A stretch of DNA of 64,000 bases. Origin: Rhabditophanes sp. KR3021 (lineage: Eukaryota; Nematoda; Chromadorea; Rhabditida; Alloionematidae). Below, piece after piece: positions 43,310-54,614 of this stretch (position 1 is the stretch's first letter; each line of letters starts with the position of its first letter). Position numbers and translations under genes: made by a program. The DNA is taken from assembly GCA_963281155.1 (NCBI GenBank), contig CAUJLY010000001.1:5208001-5272000 (forward strand). The letters run 5' to 3'. The notes below the pieces were generated by a model. It had not been told where the DNA came from. It made no database searches and saw nothing but the letters and a program-made list of their open reading frames with translations.

Positions 43310-46300
43310 TTAAATTTGATCTCCTTTCAAAATAAGAGCTAAGATAGCCATACGAACATAGACTCCATTATCCATTTGTCTGAAGTAAGCAGCTCTTTGG
43401 TCATGATCAAGTTCAGTTGAAATTTCATCAACACGAGGAAGTGGATGAAGGACAATAGGTAATTCTCTCTGTGGGCCAAAGGCATTTGGTTCTTCAGTTT
43501 CATTTGTGCGGGAGTCATTTAGAATCTTTGGTGTAAGAATGAATTTACCCTTAACAGCTTCGTATGATTCGGCATTCGAGAATCTCTCCTTTTGTACTCG
43601 AGTCATGTACACTACATCCACATCTTTAATTCCATCCTCAAGGCAATTAAACACCTTAACAACAAAGTTGCTATGCTTCTTAACATATTCCACAATGTGG
43701 CTAGGCATTCCGAGTTCTTCTACTGGGGATACAAAGTGTAGAGTGATTCCAGAATATACACAAAGGAGTTTGGCTAACGAGTGGACTGTTCTACCATTCT
43801 TCAAATCACCAACAAGTGCAATTGTCAAATTGTTAACTGTTCCAAGTTCATTACGGATCGTAAAGATATCAAGTAATGCTTGCGTTGGATGTTGACCCGC
43901 TCCATCGCCGGCATTGATAACCGGCTTTTCTGAAACCTTGACAGCTCTTTCGGCTGAGCCGACTTCTGGATGACGGAGTACGAGCAGATGAGTATATCTA
44001 CTCATAGTCATAACTGTATCTTCCAAAGATTCCCCCTTCACAACAGATGACGATTGAGAGTCCATGCAAATTACACTTCCCCCTAATTGTTGCATCGCAG
44101 CTTGGAAAGAACAACTCGTTCTGGTTGAAGGTTCATAAAAAATACACCCCATCCGATATCCTTGTAAAACATTGAGTGTATTTTTGTTTCTAAAAATGTC
44201 TTTTCTAAACTTTTCCGCCACACTCATGATTAAATGAACCAATTTTTTGTCTAAACTCTCCACGCTAATCAAACTTTGTCCGAGTAATAAAGTAGTCAGA
44301 GTTTTGTCAAATTCGGCTTCCTTTACTTCAGCAACATGTTCGTCATCCGAAGTGACGGCACTGCCATCAAAGGTGACAACACTATTATCATCAACTGCCT
44401 TTACCTTGTCTTGGTTTTGGTTTAGCTTAATGTTTCTACCAAATCCTGGCTCGACTAATATTCTTCCATCAACGTACACTTCTTCTCCTCTGATAACAAC
44501 TTTCTTAACACATCCCTTCATTTTCATCCCGGCAAATGGTGTCCATTGGGCTTTTGATAATCCGCCATTACCAGGAATTACCCATTCTTCATTCAAATCA
44601 ACCTCGACAAATGTTTCTTCTTGGTCTGGTATCTGGAAAATACGCTTAGGATTAGTGTGCAGTCTTTCAACCAATTGATCCAGTGTCAATTTGCCCTTGG
44701 AAACTGCCGTCAGCATCAGTGGTAACATGTACTCGACTCCTGGAAAACCGGGAGGAGGATTTGCTGAAGTCTTTTCTTGAACAGTGTGAGGGGCGTGATC
44801 AGTTGCAAAACAATCAATGTACTTCAGATTCTCCCATAGCGCCTTAACATCTTCGTTTTCAGCCAGTTTGGGCCTGACTTCTCTTGTTCCTTCTGGTAAA
44901 TCAGACTCGACCAAGAAGAGATGGTGAGGCGCCACCTCACAAGTCACATTCCATCCTTGTTCCTTGGCATTTCTAATCAATTCGATCTCTTCTTTTCTGG
45001 CAACATGACAAATGTGAACAGAATGGCCTGATAAGTTTGAAATAGCCAAAACAGCAGCTAAAGTTTCTTTTTCGGCATGGCAAACGATTGGCTTGTCTTT
45101 GGGATAATTTTGGAAGTGTTCCATCCAGTCAGAGATATTGTTCATCTTGAGTGTTGAGAAGGTATCATTCAGATACATTTTAAGGCCACAAGCTTTGTAA
45201 GCTAATTTAGATGCTCCCACGGCATTGGTCGAAGTCGCTCCTACAAACAGGCCATAATCAACGACTGCTCCTTTGGAAGCTAAGGCTTCGACCTTGTTAA
45301 ATGTTTCCAAGTCAATTAGGGAAGGATTGGTATTTGGCATAGCTAGAATAGTTGTCATTCCTCCAGCCAAGGCAGCTCTTGTTCCTGAAAGCCAAGTTTC
45401 TTTGTGTTCACCGCCTGGTTCTCTCATATGAACATGAACATCAATTAATCCTGGAATACGACGTAGATTGGCTGTTGAGATGGCATCAATTTCAGCGTTA
45501 ACTGACGGTCTAAACCCTTCCAGTCTCATCGCTTCAATCATCAGCTTAGCACACTTGATATCGGTGATCAAAGGAATTCCGTTGTCAATAGCCATTCGCC
45601 TTGTCTTGTATCCATATGTGCAAAATGCGGATACTCGATAAGATCCATTTCCCTTGATGGGTAGATTGATCATTAAGTGAATATCTTTGTTGGATAAGAA
45701 GTCACTGATGTTTTTGGTAACAGCGGCACTCTTTTCATTGGTGAAATCTTCTACAAACGGCCAATCGATGGTTTGGATTTTGATTCCTTCAGATTGGAAA
45801 TAATCGGCTGTTCCTTTTGACGCTAGCAACTCAAACCCGAGTTCTTCTAGTGTTTTGACGCTTCCCAGCATTTCTTGTTTGTTATGAAAGCCACCAACAG
45901 ACAGGAAAATGGTTTTTTTTGGAACTACAAAGCCGGTACTAAGAAGGCCCTTCAAATAAGCCTCGTACCTATTTTTGCCAAAACAAGCCACTTCTCCGGT
46001 TGAAGCCATCTCAACTCCTTGGATCACATCAGCCCCTGCTAATCTTGAAAACGAAAACTGAGGTACCTTTACTCCAACTTTGGTCACTACATTTCTTCCA
46101 AACACTACATTTGACGGCTTAATTTGGGTTTTGAGGGCAGGTTGGTCTGCACACATCATAATTCTTGTAGCCATCGCAACAAAATCAAAGTTTAGTGTCT
46201 TGGAAACGAAGGGGAAGCTTCTGGATACTCTTAGATTACACTCAATAACCTTTAATTCATTGTCTTTGGCAATAACTTGTAAATTAAATGGCCCGTTGGC

Positions 46301-49300
46301 ATTGAGAGCAGACGCTATTTTAGTAGCAATTTCCTTTAATCCTTCAAGTGTAACTTTATTTAGGTCTTGTGGTGGAGTAACTAGTGTCGCATCCCCGGAG
46401 TGAATTCCAGCGTTTTCAACATGTTCAGAAATAGCATAATAATACAATTTGCCATCCATTGCCACTCCATCAATATCAATTTCTTTGGCTTCATTAATGA
46501 ATTTGGACACAACCACTGGATGTTCTTTGGCAACAACGGCAGCCTGTTGGAGGAAATTGTGGAGGTCTTCCTCATTGTGAGCAACATTCATAGCAGCTCC
46601 TGACAATACATACGATGGCCTAATCAAACAAGGATACCCAACTTTCTTACACCAAATAGCAGCAGCCTCATAATTTTCTAGTTTCTTCCATTCCGGTTGC
46701 TTGATCTTAAGAGAGTCTAAGAGTCTAGAGAAATTGAATCTATCCTCGGCCATGTTGATATCCTCTGGCGATGTTCCAAAGATTCTCATCTTTTGAGTCA
46801 AATCTGCCTTGGATAAAGCTAGAGCGATGTTGTTTGGAGCTTGACCGCCAAAAGCAAGAATTACACCCTTTGATTGCTCAAGTTCGTAAATAGTTGTAAC
46901 TGACTCAAAGGAAATTTCCTCAAAGTATAATCTGTCGCACATATCATAGTCAGTAGACACCGTTTCGGGATTACAATTGACCGTAATTGTCTTATACCCT
47001 AATCTTTTCAATTCTTCAACACATCCCACGCAGCAGGCATCGAATTCAACGGACGAACCAATTCTATAGACCCCTGACCCCAAAACCATGACGCTATTCT
47101 TCATATCAAATTGAACGTCATTTTCAACTCCATTGTAGGTAAGATACAGGTAATTAGTTTGAGCAGGCCATTCAGCTGCAACTGTATCAATTTGCTTCAC
47201 ACATGGGATGACATTCAGCTGCTTCCTCAACTTTTGGATATTAAATTCGGTCGATCCAATTGTTTTGGCTATTTGTTGATCACTAAATCCACTTTGCTTA
47301 GCTTCCAACATTAATTGCTTGGTCATGGATGTGGCATCGTGACTTCTTAGTTTCTTGTACAAGGTGATGATGTGTTGCATTCTGAACAAAAACCATCTGT
47401 CAATGTTCGTCAGTTGATGCAGTTCTTCCAAGCTAAACTCCTCTTCGTACAAAGCTCTTGACAGGGCGAGCATTCTTTTGTCTGTGGGACATGTAAAATC
47501 ACTTTCCACAGTTTTAGCACCAAACAGGAAAGGAGAAAATCCCCAGTAATTTTCACTAACCATACGCAAAGCCTTTTGGAACGCTTCCTCAAAGTTCCTT
47601 CCGATTCCCATAACTTCACCAACTGATTTCATCGAACTTCCGATTGTGGTACTAACTCTGGCAAATTTACTTAGATCCCATCTTGGGATTTTAACGACAC
47701 AATAGTCTAGTGACGGCTCGAAGCAAGCTGTCGTGGTTCCTGTCACAGAATTACGGAGTTCTGACAAATTCTCACCCAACGCTAATTTAGCTGCAACGTA
47801 AGCTAATGGGTAACCAGTTGCTTTTGAAGCCAAAGCTGAACTTCTCGATAATCTGGCATTGACCTCGATAATATAGTATTCAAGCGAGTTTGGATTTAAG
47901 GCATACTGAATGTTGCATTCCCCGATAATTTGGAAATGTCTGATTACCTTGAGAGCAGTCTTTCTCAGTGCGTTATATTCCAGGTCGGATAAAGTTTGGG
48001 AAGGAGCAACAACAACCGATTCACCAGTATGAATACCCAATGGGTCGATATTTTCCATGTTGCAAACAGTAACACAGTTGTCGTAGGCATCTCTGACTAC
48101 TTCATACTCGACTTCCTTCCAGCCCTTCAAACTTTTGTCAATCAAGACTTGATTGGAGTGAGCGAGGGCCTGCTGAGCAATTTTGACTAATTCGGCTTCA
48201 TCATCCGCGAATCCACTTCCTAAGCCACCTAAAGCGAAAGCAGCTCTAACTAAAACAGGATAACCAATGGCATTTGCGGCTGAGATGGCACCTTCGATCG
48301 TAGTCGCAGCCTGAGATGGAGCGACTTTTTCATCAATTGAATTAATCTCACTGTTGAACTTTTCCCTGTCCTCTGTATTCATGATAGTGTCGATGGTTGT
48401 TCCGAGTACTTGGACATTGTATTGCTCAAAAATACCATCTTTGTACAAATCAACGGCAGTGTTGAGAGCAGTCTGGCCACCAAAAGTGCATAACACTCCC
48501 GAAGGTCTTTCTCTTTTTATGACATCAGTGACGTATTCTTTGGTCACAGGCAAGAAGTAGGTCTTGTCTGCGAATCCTTTGGCTGTTTGGACAGTAGCAA
48601 CATTAGGATTAATTAAAACACTTTTAATTCCCTTCTCCTTGAGAGCTTTGATCGCCTGAGCACCTGAATAATCGAATTCTCCCGCCTGTCCAATAGTTAG
48701 TCCACCCGATCCCAAAATCAAGACTTTTCTTTGTTGGTCCACTTTGTAAACACAATCAAAGTACAACTTCTCTTTAACCAATTGTCTGATGTTGTAAGCC
48801 TGGCCTTGTTTGGACAATTGCAGGGCATTAACAAAGACATCGAATAAACATTCCATGTCCATTGGGCCAGCCGCGTGTTCAGGGTGAAATTGGACGGAGA
48901 AGAATGGCTTGTCAACATGAATAATTCCTTCATTTGTTTTGTCGTTTTCGTTGATAAAAAGAGGAACCCATTCATCAGGTAATGTCTTCTCATCCACTGC
49001 GTATCCGTGATTTTGGGAAGTAATAAAGCATCTGCCTGTGTCAAGATGAGTACATGGTTGGTTGTGCCCTCTATTTCCGTATTTGAGTTTGTAAGTGGTG
49101 GCTCCAGCTGCCTTTCCTAACAATTGATGTCCAAGGCAAATTCCAAAAATTGGTTTGTTAGTTGTCTTCAGCAAGGAGGACAGTCTGGCAATGAGATTCG
49201 AAACCATAGATGGATCTCCAGGACCGTTTGATAAAAATAGGCCGTCAAATTTGTCCAATTCCTTTTCAATAGGGTAGTCGAAAGGCACAACTGTGAGCGA

Positions 49301-50052
49301 AACGTTGCGAGCAAGTAGACATCTGAGCTGATTGTTCTTCAATCCGCAATCAACGACCAATACCTTAATGTCTCCATCGCCAAGTAATTGGACTTCTTTT
49401 CTTGAAACAAACTCAACAATATTTTCTTCGTTGATATCAACAAAGTCCAAACTGTCTTCTGCTTCACTTTCAATTATCAACTATAAAAAGTATTGGAAGA
49501 AATATTAGAAAAAAAGTATTAGAAGAAATATTAGAAAAAGTATTAGAAAAAAGACTATAGAAAATATTAGAAAAAGATTATAGAAAATAGTATAGAAAAA
49601 GTATTTTAAAAATGATTAGTTCTTACCTTAGCTTTCAAAGTTCCGGTTTCTCTAATTTTCTTGGTCAGACATCTGACATCGATACCAGTAAGCCCAGGAA
49701 CACCGTGTTTCTTTAAATAATCACTCAAGGAAGAAACAGCTTCGTGGTGACTGTGTTGACCTTCTGGGCAGATCCTGTCAACGATTAAAGCAGCAGGCCA
49801 TACTTTGCTTGATTCAAATCCACCAAGAGGCAAATTAAAAGCATCAACGATACTCTCGTCTGGAACTCCATAATTTCCAATCAAGGGATAAGTTAAAGTT
49901 AGCAATTGCTTTGCATAAGATGGATCAGTTAAAGATTCAACATAACCAACCATGCCAGTTTGAAACACAATTTCTCCAGTGACCGATTTGTGTGCTCCAA
50001 AGAGCTTACCTTGGAAGCGTGTACCATCTTGCAAAATTAACGTAGCAGACAT
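43310..50052 (-). CDS. CAD: carbamoyl-phosphate synthetase II, aspartate transcarbamoylase, dihydroorotase fusion
   Basis: Catalyses the first three steps of pyrimidine synthesis in the cytosol. Exon 1 is 50052-49627, exon 2 is a single 6171-nt exon, 49480-43310; 2198 residues, close to the 2225 of human CAD. Order: glutaminase with the catalytic Cys in [10 protein letters not shown] (about residue 260) and FHPEHAAGP; two homologous synthetase halves ([14 protein letters not shown] about 394, [14 protein letters not shown] about 940); dihydroorotase with the zinc motif [11 protein letters not shown] (about 1490), CHVARK, and ATDHAPHT; a linker; aspartate transcarbamoylase with [11 protein letters not shown] (about 1925) and HPTQALLD. 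All active-site motifs look intact. Long exon 2 in a genome of short exons suggests intron loss. Confidence 0.97.
49484..49612. repeat. Short tandem repeat in CAD intron 1
   Basis: The intron is mostly imperfect copies of an AGAAAAAGTATT-like unit (variants AGAAGAAATATT and AGAAAATATT), purine-rich on the plus strand. Host splice sites GTAAGA and TTTTATAG flank it. Confidence 0.8.
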
Positions 50053-50594
50053 ATTACGAGTATCCTAAAATAATAAATATGAGCATATATCATAAAGTGG
50101 GCTTATTTATAGACGCTGATAACAAATGGGCCAAATGGAAAAAATAAAACGAACAAGATGGGATGTGTTTTAAGTAAAATAATTTCAGATAAGACATAGT
50201 GGTCACTTGTACGTAATTTATAAAGTGCTAAACTGAATGTATGTAACCTTAAAATGATCTGAGTATTGCATCAAATCATGCTTTAATGTTAGTTAGATTA
50301 AATTATGTAGCACACTATTGTTGGTAGGAAATGTATGGGCATGTGGTTTTCTAAATAGATTGTTTTCAATGGTTTTGACAATAACAAAAGTAAATATAAT
50401 ATTTTGCAATCAACAGTCAAATAAAAAGTGGTAAGGATGGTTAAAAGAGTAATTCGTTTTAAAAAAGACATTTCTAAAATAAACGCTACCATTGATTTTG
50501 TACTATCATATTATTTATCTGTTTTGTTAAATACACATTGACTTATTGCCTAACCTTTAAAACAACTTTCTTGTTTAAATTACAGGGCACATTA
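50053..50594. other. Upstream region of CAD
   Basis: AT-rich, no gene seen; expected to hold the CAD promoter, perhaps together with direct repeat A next to it. Confidence 0.45.
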
Positions 50595-50740
50595 AGTGAC
50601 ATTAAGACATGTACTTTTGTCCAGATAGATAAGATATTCTTTTATCTTAAAAAAATATGCTAGTGGTCATCACATTAGATTAGTTAACTATCCCTTGTTG
50701 ATAAGATTAAATGTCGATGAAAAACATCTAAAATGCAAAG
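50595..50740. repeat. Direct repeat A beside the NAD synthetase fragment
   Basis: About 146 bp matching 51891-52042 in the same orientation at roughly 80-85% identity by eye. Both begin AGTGACATTAAGA and share AAAAAAATATGCTAGTGGTC. Both contain TAAGATA-N6-TATCTTA, an inverted pair of GATA sites kept in spite of changes between them. Confidence 0.8.
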
Positions 50741-50883
50741 TCGAATATTTTATATAATATAAAGTGGTTTATTTTGCTTTAAAAATTTATAGAAAGTCAT
50801 TGACAATAAAATTGTTTGATTCAAGCATCGGTATTATTAAATGATATTTTGAAACATAGATATTATTTAAAATATCAAAGTTA

Positions 50884-51920
50884 TTAACCACTTTCCATTG
50901 ATGCAACTAATTCATCAATTTTGTCAAATTGTCTCTTGAAATGTGGATACAAGAAAGGTCTGTGGTCATTTCTATGATCGTCATTTGAATAGTTGGTAAC
51001 ATGATAAGCTTAAAATAAAATAAATTACGACTAAATGGAGATGAACATACAGGGAGTCAAAACAGTACACTTATGTCTGTTGATAGCATATCGTGCAAAA
51101 AATAATTTGACTTTGTCTCCAATTTCTTCAATACTTTTGTGATCTTTCCAAATTTGCGTTAATTTGATAAACATCGAATATGGTCCTAAATGTCCAGGTT
51201 GCCTTAACTTTCCGATAACTGACAGCTCCTCGTATGTTAGTCCTATTTCGTCCTAAAGAATAAAATAAGATGTTAATCTCAAAGAAAGATTAAAAATAGA
51301 TGTTAATAGCAAGGAAAACTGATATATTTAGATTTAAAAGTCAACGAAATTACCTCATCCGTTTGGGCTATTTCACCTTCAACAAGAGGTCGCAATTCAG
51401 CTGTTGGCACTGATGTCATAATTCTGAAAATAGTCTGATTACTAAAATTTAATTATTATGTCTTACTTTAATAATGATTTGAAGCCATACTTTTCAACAA
51501 CATGTCCTAATAAAGATCTTAAATGCGTTTTGCACAAACTTCCAATAGGATTAAAATCAGCTGAGGAGCAATCATATTTTGTCAAGTAACCGATTAAACT
51601 TTCGTCAACATTTGCAGAAGCCAAAACTAATAAATTACCGGGTCTTTTTTGGCCAACTAATGATAATTGTGCTAAAAGATAAGACAAAACCATCTAATAC
51701 GAGCTTGGACATTTTGCAACGCCATTATCTCTCTATTGTCAGAGCTTGTAAATGATGGCATAAAATTATAAATTCCGTTAAAAACATTCAACATTGAATC
51801 CACAACTGTATCAATGAGTATATTTGCATGATTTGAACCTAAATCTTCAGCCAATTCTCTAGCACACTCCTTTGTGAAAGTTGATGAATAAGTGACATTA
51901 AGAAGTGCACTTTTGTTCAC
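50884..51920 (-). pseudogene. 3' part of a glutamine-dependent NAD+ synthetase gene, frameshifted
   Basis: Matches roughly the last 40% of NAD synthetase: ECARELAEDLG, ALQNVQARIR, VLASANVDESLIGYLTKYDCSSAD, QTDEDEIGLTYEELS, KCTVLTPSYHVTNYS, RPFLYP. Three introns are kept with normal borders, so it is a DNA copy. The glutaminase domain and the ATP loop that precede this region are absent, and a one-base deletion after QARI (about 51700) shifts the frame. Homology starts exactly where direct repeat B begins. The full gene would make NAD+ from deamido-NAD+; this piece cannot. Confidence 0.88.
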
Positions 51921-52042
51921 ATAGATAAGATATTTTTCTATCTTAAAAAAATATGCTAGTGGTCATCACATTAGATTATCAAACTATTCCGTGTTGATTG
52001 ATAGGATTAAATGTCAATTGTAAAAACATATAAAATGTTAAG
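51891..52042. repeat. Direct repeat B beside the NAD synthetase fragment
   Basis: Partner of repeat A. Its first bases overlap the point where recognisable NAD synthetase coding sequence begins. The GATA-type inverted pair TAAGATA-N6-TATCTTA is also present here. Confidence 0.8.
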
Positions 52043-52689
52043 TTATCTAATTTTGTTGGACTGCTTTCAAAACATTTTTTGGTAATAAATGCAGTAGTAT
52101 TAGTTGAAGACAGTCAACAATCAAGAAATAATTTGTCTGATTAGGTTTCAAATGAGTTTTACGCAAACATGTGTTTGGTTTCATAGTAAAAATATTGAGA
52201 TTTAAAAAAATTGCTTTAGCAATTCATTATTTGGATTATAATGAAGAATTTAACTTCCCTGTTATGTTATGCAATTAAGCTTCATTATCAAAAGACTAAT
52301 CATCTAATTTGGAATAAAGTTATCACAATTATCTTTCAAATTATAAATGCAATTATTCAACAAATTAAAGCTTTTGCTAAAAATATGAATACAATCAAAG
52401 TGTGAATAAGAAAAAAGAATAAAAATATTTTGTTCATGTAATTCAGCAATTGCTTAAATTATGCATGCAAGGTATCTCAAGTATAGTCGTGCCATATGCT
52501 GTCGAGTTTTGTCCGAATACATTTTAAATGGAAAAATCCTCTGATAAGACTAATTAAAGGAGGGTATAAGGTTTATAGATTTCAAATTATACTAATTACA
52601 TGCATATAAATAATCCGAATTATCTTTAATTACTAAAAAATTTATCTTCAAATATTGAGTTATCCGACTCATTAGATTCAATTATACAA
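52043..52689. other. Upstream region of the receptor gene
   Basis: AT-rich, about 650 bp with no gene; presumably the receptor promoter. Confidence 0.45.
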
Positions 52690-53735
52690 ATGTATTTCCC
52701 ATCTGTCGCTGAATATATTCTTTTTTCTTTTGAGGCTATATCCATATTATTCTATATGTCACTGTTAGTAGTACTGATTTCAGATCTTATTAAAACCAGA
52801 AAAAACAATGCCAAATTCAACTATTTATATCTACACTTTGTAGTTAACGGAATCGTTGATATTCTGCATAATTTAGGATTTTGGCTAGGCGGGAAATTTA
52901 CTAAATTCAATGAATTTAGCGATTGGTACGATGACAAATTGATGCTCAGAAGAACAGCCATGATTGCAAGTTTGCCCATACTTGTTTCGGTAATGATTGG
53001 CAATTTGTACGTTGTCGCAAATAGATTTTTGTCTTTGCATTACATTGTGCAATATAAAAATGTAAGTAATGTAAACATAACAAATACAATACTTTTTAGA
53101 TGTGGAAAATGAAAATTGTGAAAATACTTATACTAATTCAAATCTGCCTACCATTGATAACATATGGACATTTACTTGTTGAAGACACTGTTGGAAAGTA
53201 TAATCCAGCAACGGATTCATGGATATTCCAAATGAAATACATTGAATTTTCATGGATTAATAGCATAAATTTATTTGTTTACAGTTTTCTAATTTCCTTA
53301 TTTTGCTTAATTTTCAATACAATAAACATTTACAGATACCTTCAAATAACAAAGAAGCGTAAAGCAGACAAAGAATTACTACGAGCTTTATACTATATTA
53401 TTTATTGTATTATTATGACAATCGGAATCTTCGGAATTCTAATAATTGCCTCTCTTCGATTATATGCTATGATTGTCGAGAATTCATTATTGCGAAACTA
53501 TGCTAGTGGGTTCCTAACGTATACTGCGACGGCACTTACCATTTCTCATCCATACTTCATTCTACTACTAAGTCCAAGTTTGAGAAAAATTTTTACTTTA
53601 TATTATGGACTAAAATGTTGTTTCAAATCTAGCTCGTCATCTGCCATTCACATGTCTAGCAAAGGGGTTGGGATCAAACAAAACTTCGTTCAACATACGC
53701 AACAGAATAATGCTAATGCCAGACAGCCAATATAA
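52690..53735 (+). CDS. Seven-helix receptor of nematode chemoreceptor type
   Basis: Two exons, 52690-53061 and 53100-53735 with a 38-nt intron, 335 residues. I count seven hydrophobic segments. The short N terminus, the aromatic FNYLYLHFVVNGIVD segment, NRF at the end of helix 3, and SHPYFILLLSPSLRKIF in helix 7 resemble the srg/srv-type serpentine receptors of nematodes; the exact family is not certain. Expected in chemosensory neuron cilia; ligand unknown. Confidence 0.75.
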
Positions 53736-54049
53736 TACAATTGGTAGAAAAGAAATAAGTATAATTCTTAGTATAAAACCTAGAATTTAAAAATTATAGT
53801 TGTATTTTTCAAAATAATTGATATGCGGCTTTGGTAAATTTCATTTTACTTAGAATCATGATAAATGTGATATAAAAAAGCAGTATATTCTTGTTATTAT
53901 TTGCATGCTTCGTAGTATTAATAAAAAGAAATTATATGATATGCCCAATGTCCAATTTTATTTCGATTGTATTGTCAATGGCTTTTGCGTCATTTTAATA
54001 GTAATTAACACATGTATAGCTGCCAAATTGCTAAAGCTAGTATAATGGA

Positions 54050-54614
54050 AGAATTTTATTCGAATGCACACATATTTAGAAAGTTTATGGTTTTCTCTGG
54101 AAATTCACTTTTGGGCAGTGTTTGATAGAAAACGCGATTATCGTAATTAACAGATTTGTAGTTCTTCAGTTTGCACATAGAAATCCAGGTGTAAGTAACA
54201 AGCAAAAATATAAAATATTCAAATTCTTAGATTTGGAAAAGAAAAATCTCTCTATCATTAGTTTGCATCCTAATATTTGCCCAATGCTGTTCATATTACT
54301 ATTCATTGACTGCAGATACTGCTGGCAAATTTGTTTCCGATGGAAGTTTTTACACGTATAGTAACAAGGATTCACATTTTTGATGGCGTTAATCCTTGGA
54401 ATTTATGCAATCATTACTGGTCCTATTACTCTCGTGCTGAATATAATTAATATTCTTAAATTTTGAAAAAATATTGCAATCTCAGGAAAGTAAAAATGAA
54501 ATATCAAGGAGTATGTTCTATTTATTGGGTTGTTATACTTATTGGCATGATTCTCTTTGTCATGGTTGGATTGTCAAAGCTCTATGGAACATTCACGGGG
54601 ATAATGAATTAAAA
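54050..54614 (+). pseudogene. Receptor pseudogene downstream of the intact receptor
   Basis: Fragments in different frames: LIENAIIVINRFVVLQFAHRNP-like text (compare the helix 3 end NRF of the intact gene), FILLFI, then LMALILGIYAIITGPITLVLN and WVVILIGMILFVMVGLSKLYG, each a membrane-spanning length. Stops separate them and the start is lost. Its position next to an intact receptor suggests a decayed tandem duplicate. Confidence 0.5.

Noticed and set aside
44247..44678. Several plus-strand frames of 60-143 codons opposite CAD
   Set aside because: Shadows of the long minus-strand exon, with no signal, motif or splice context.
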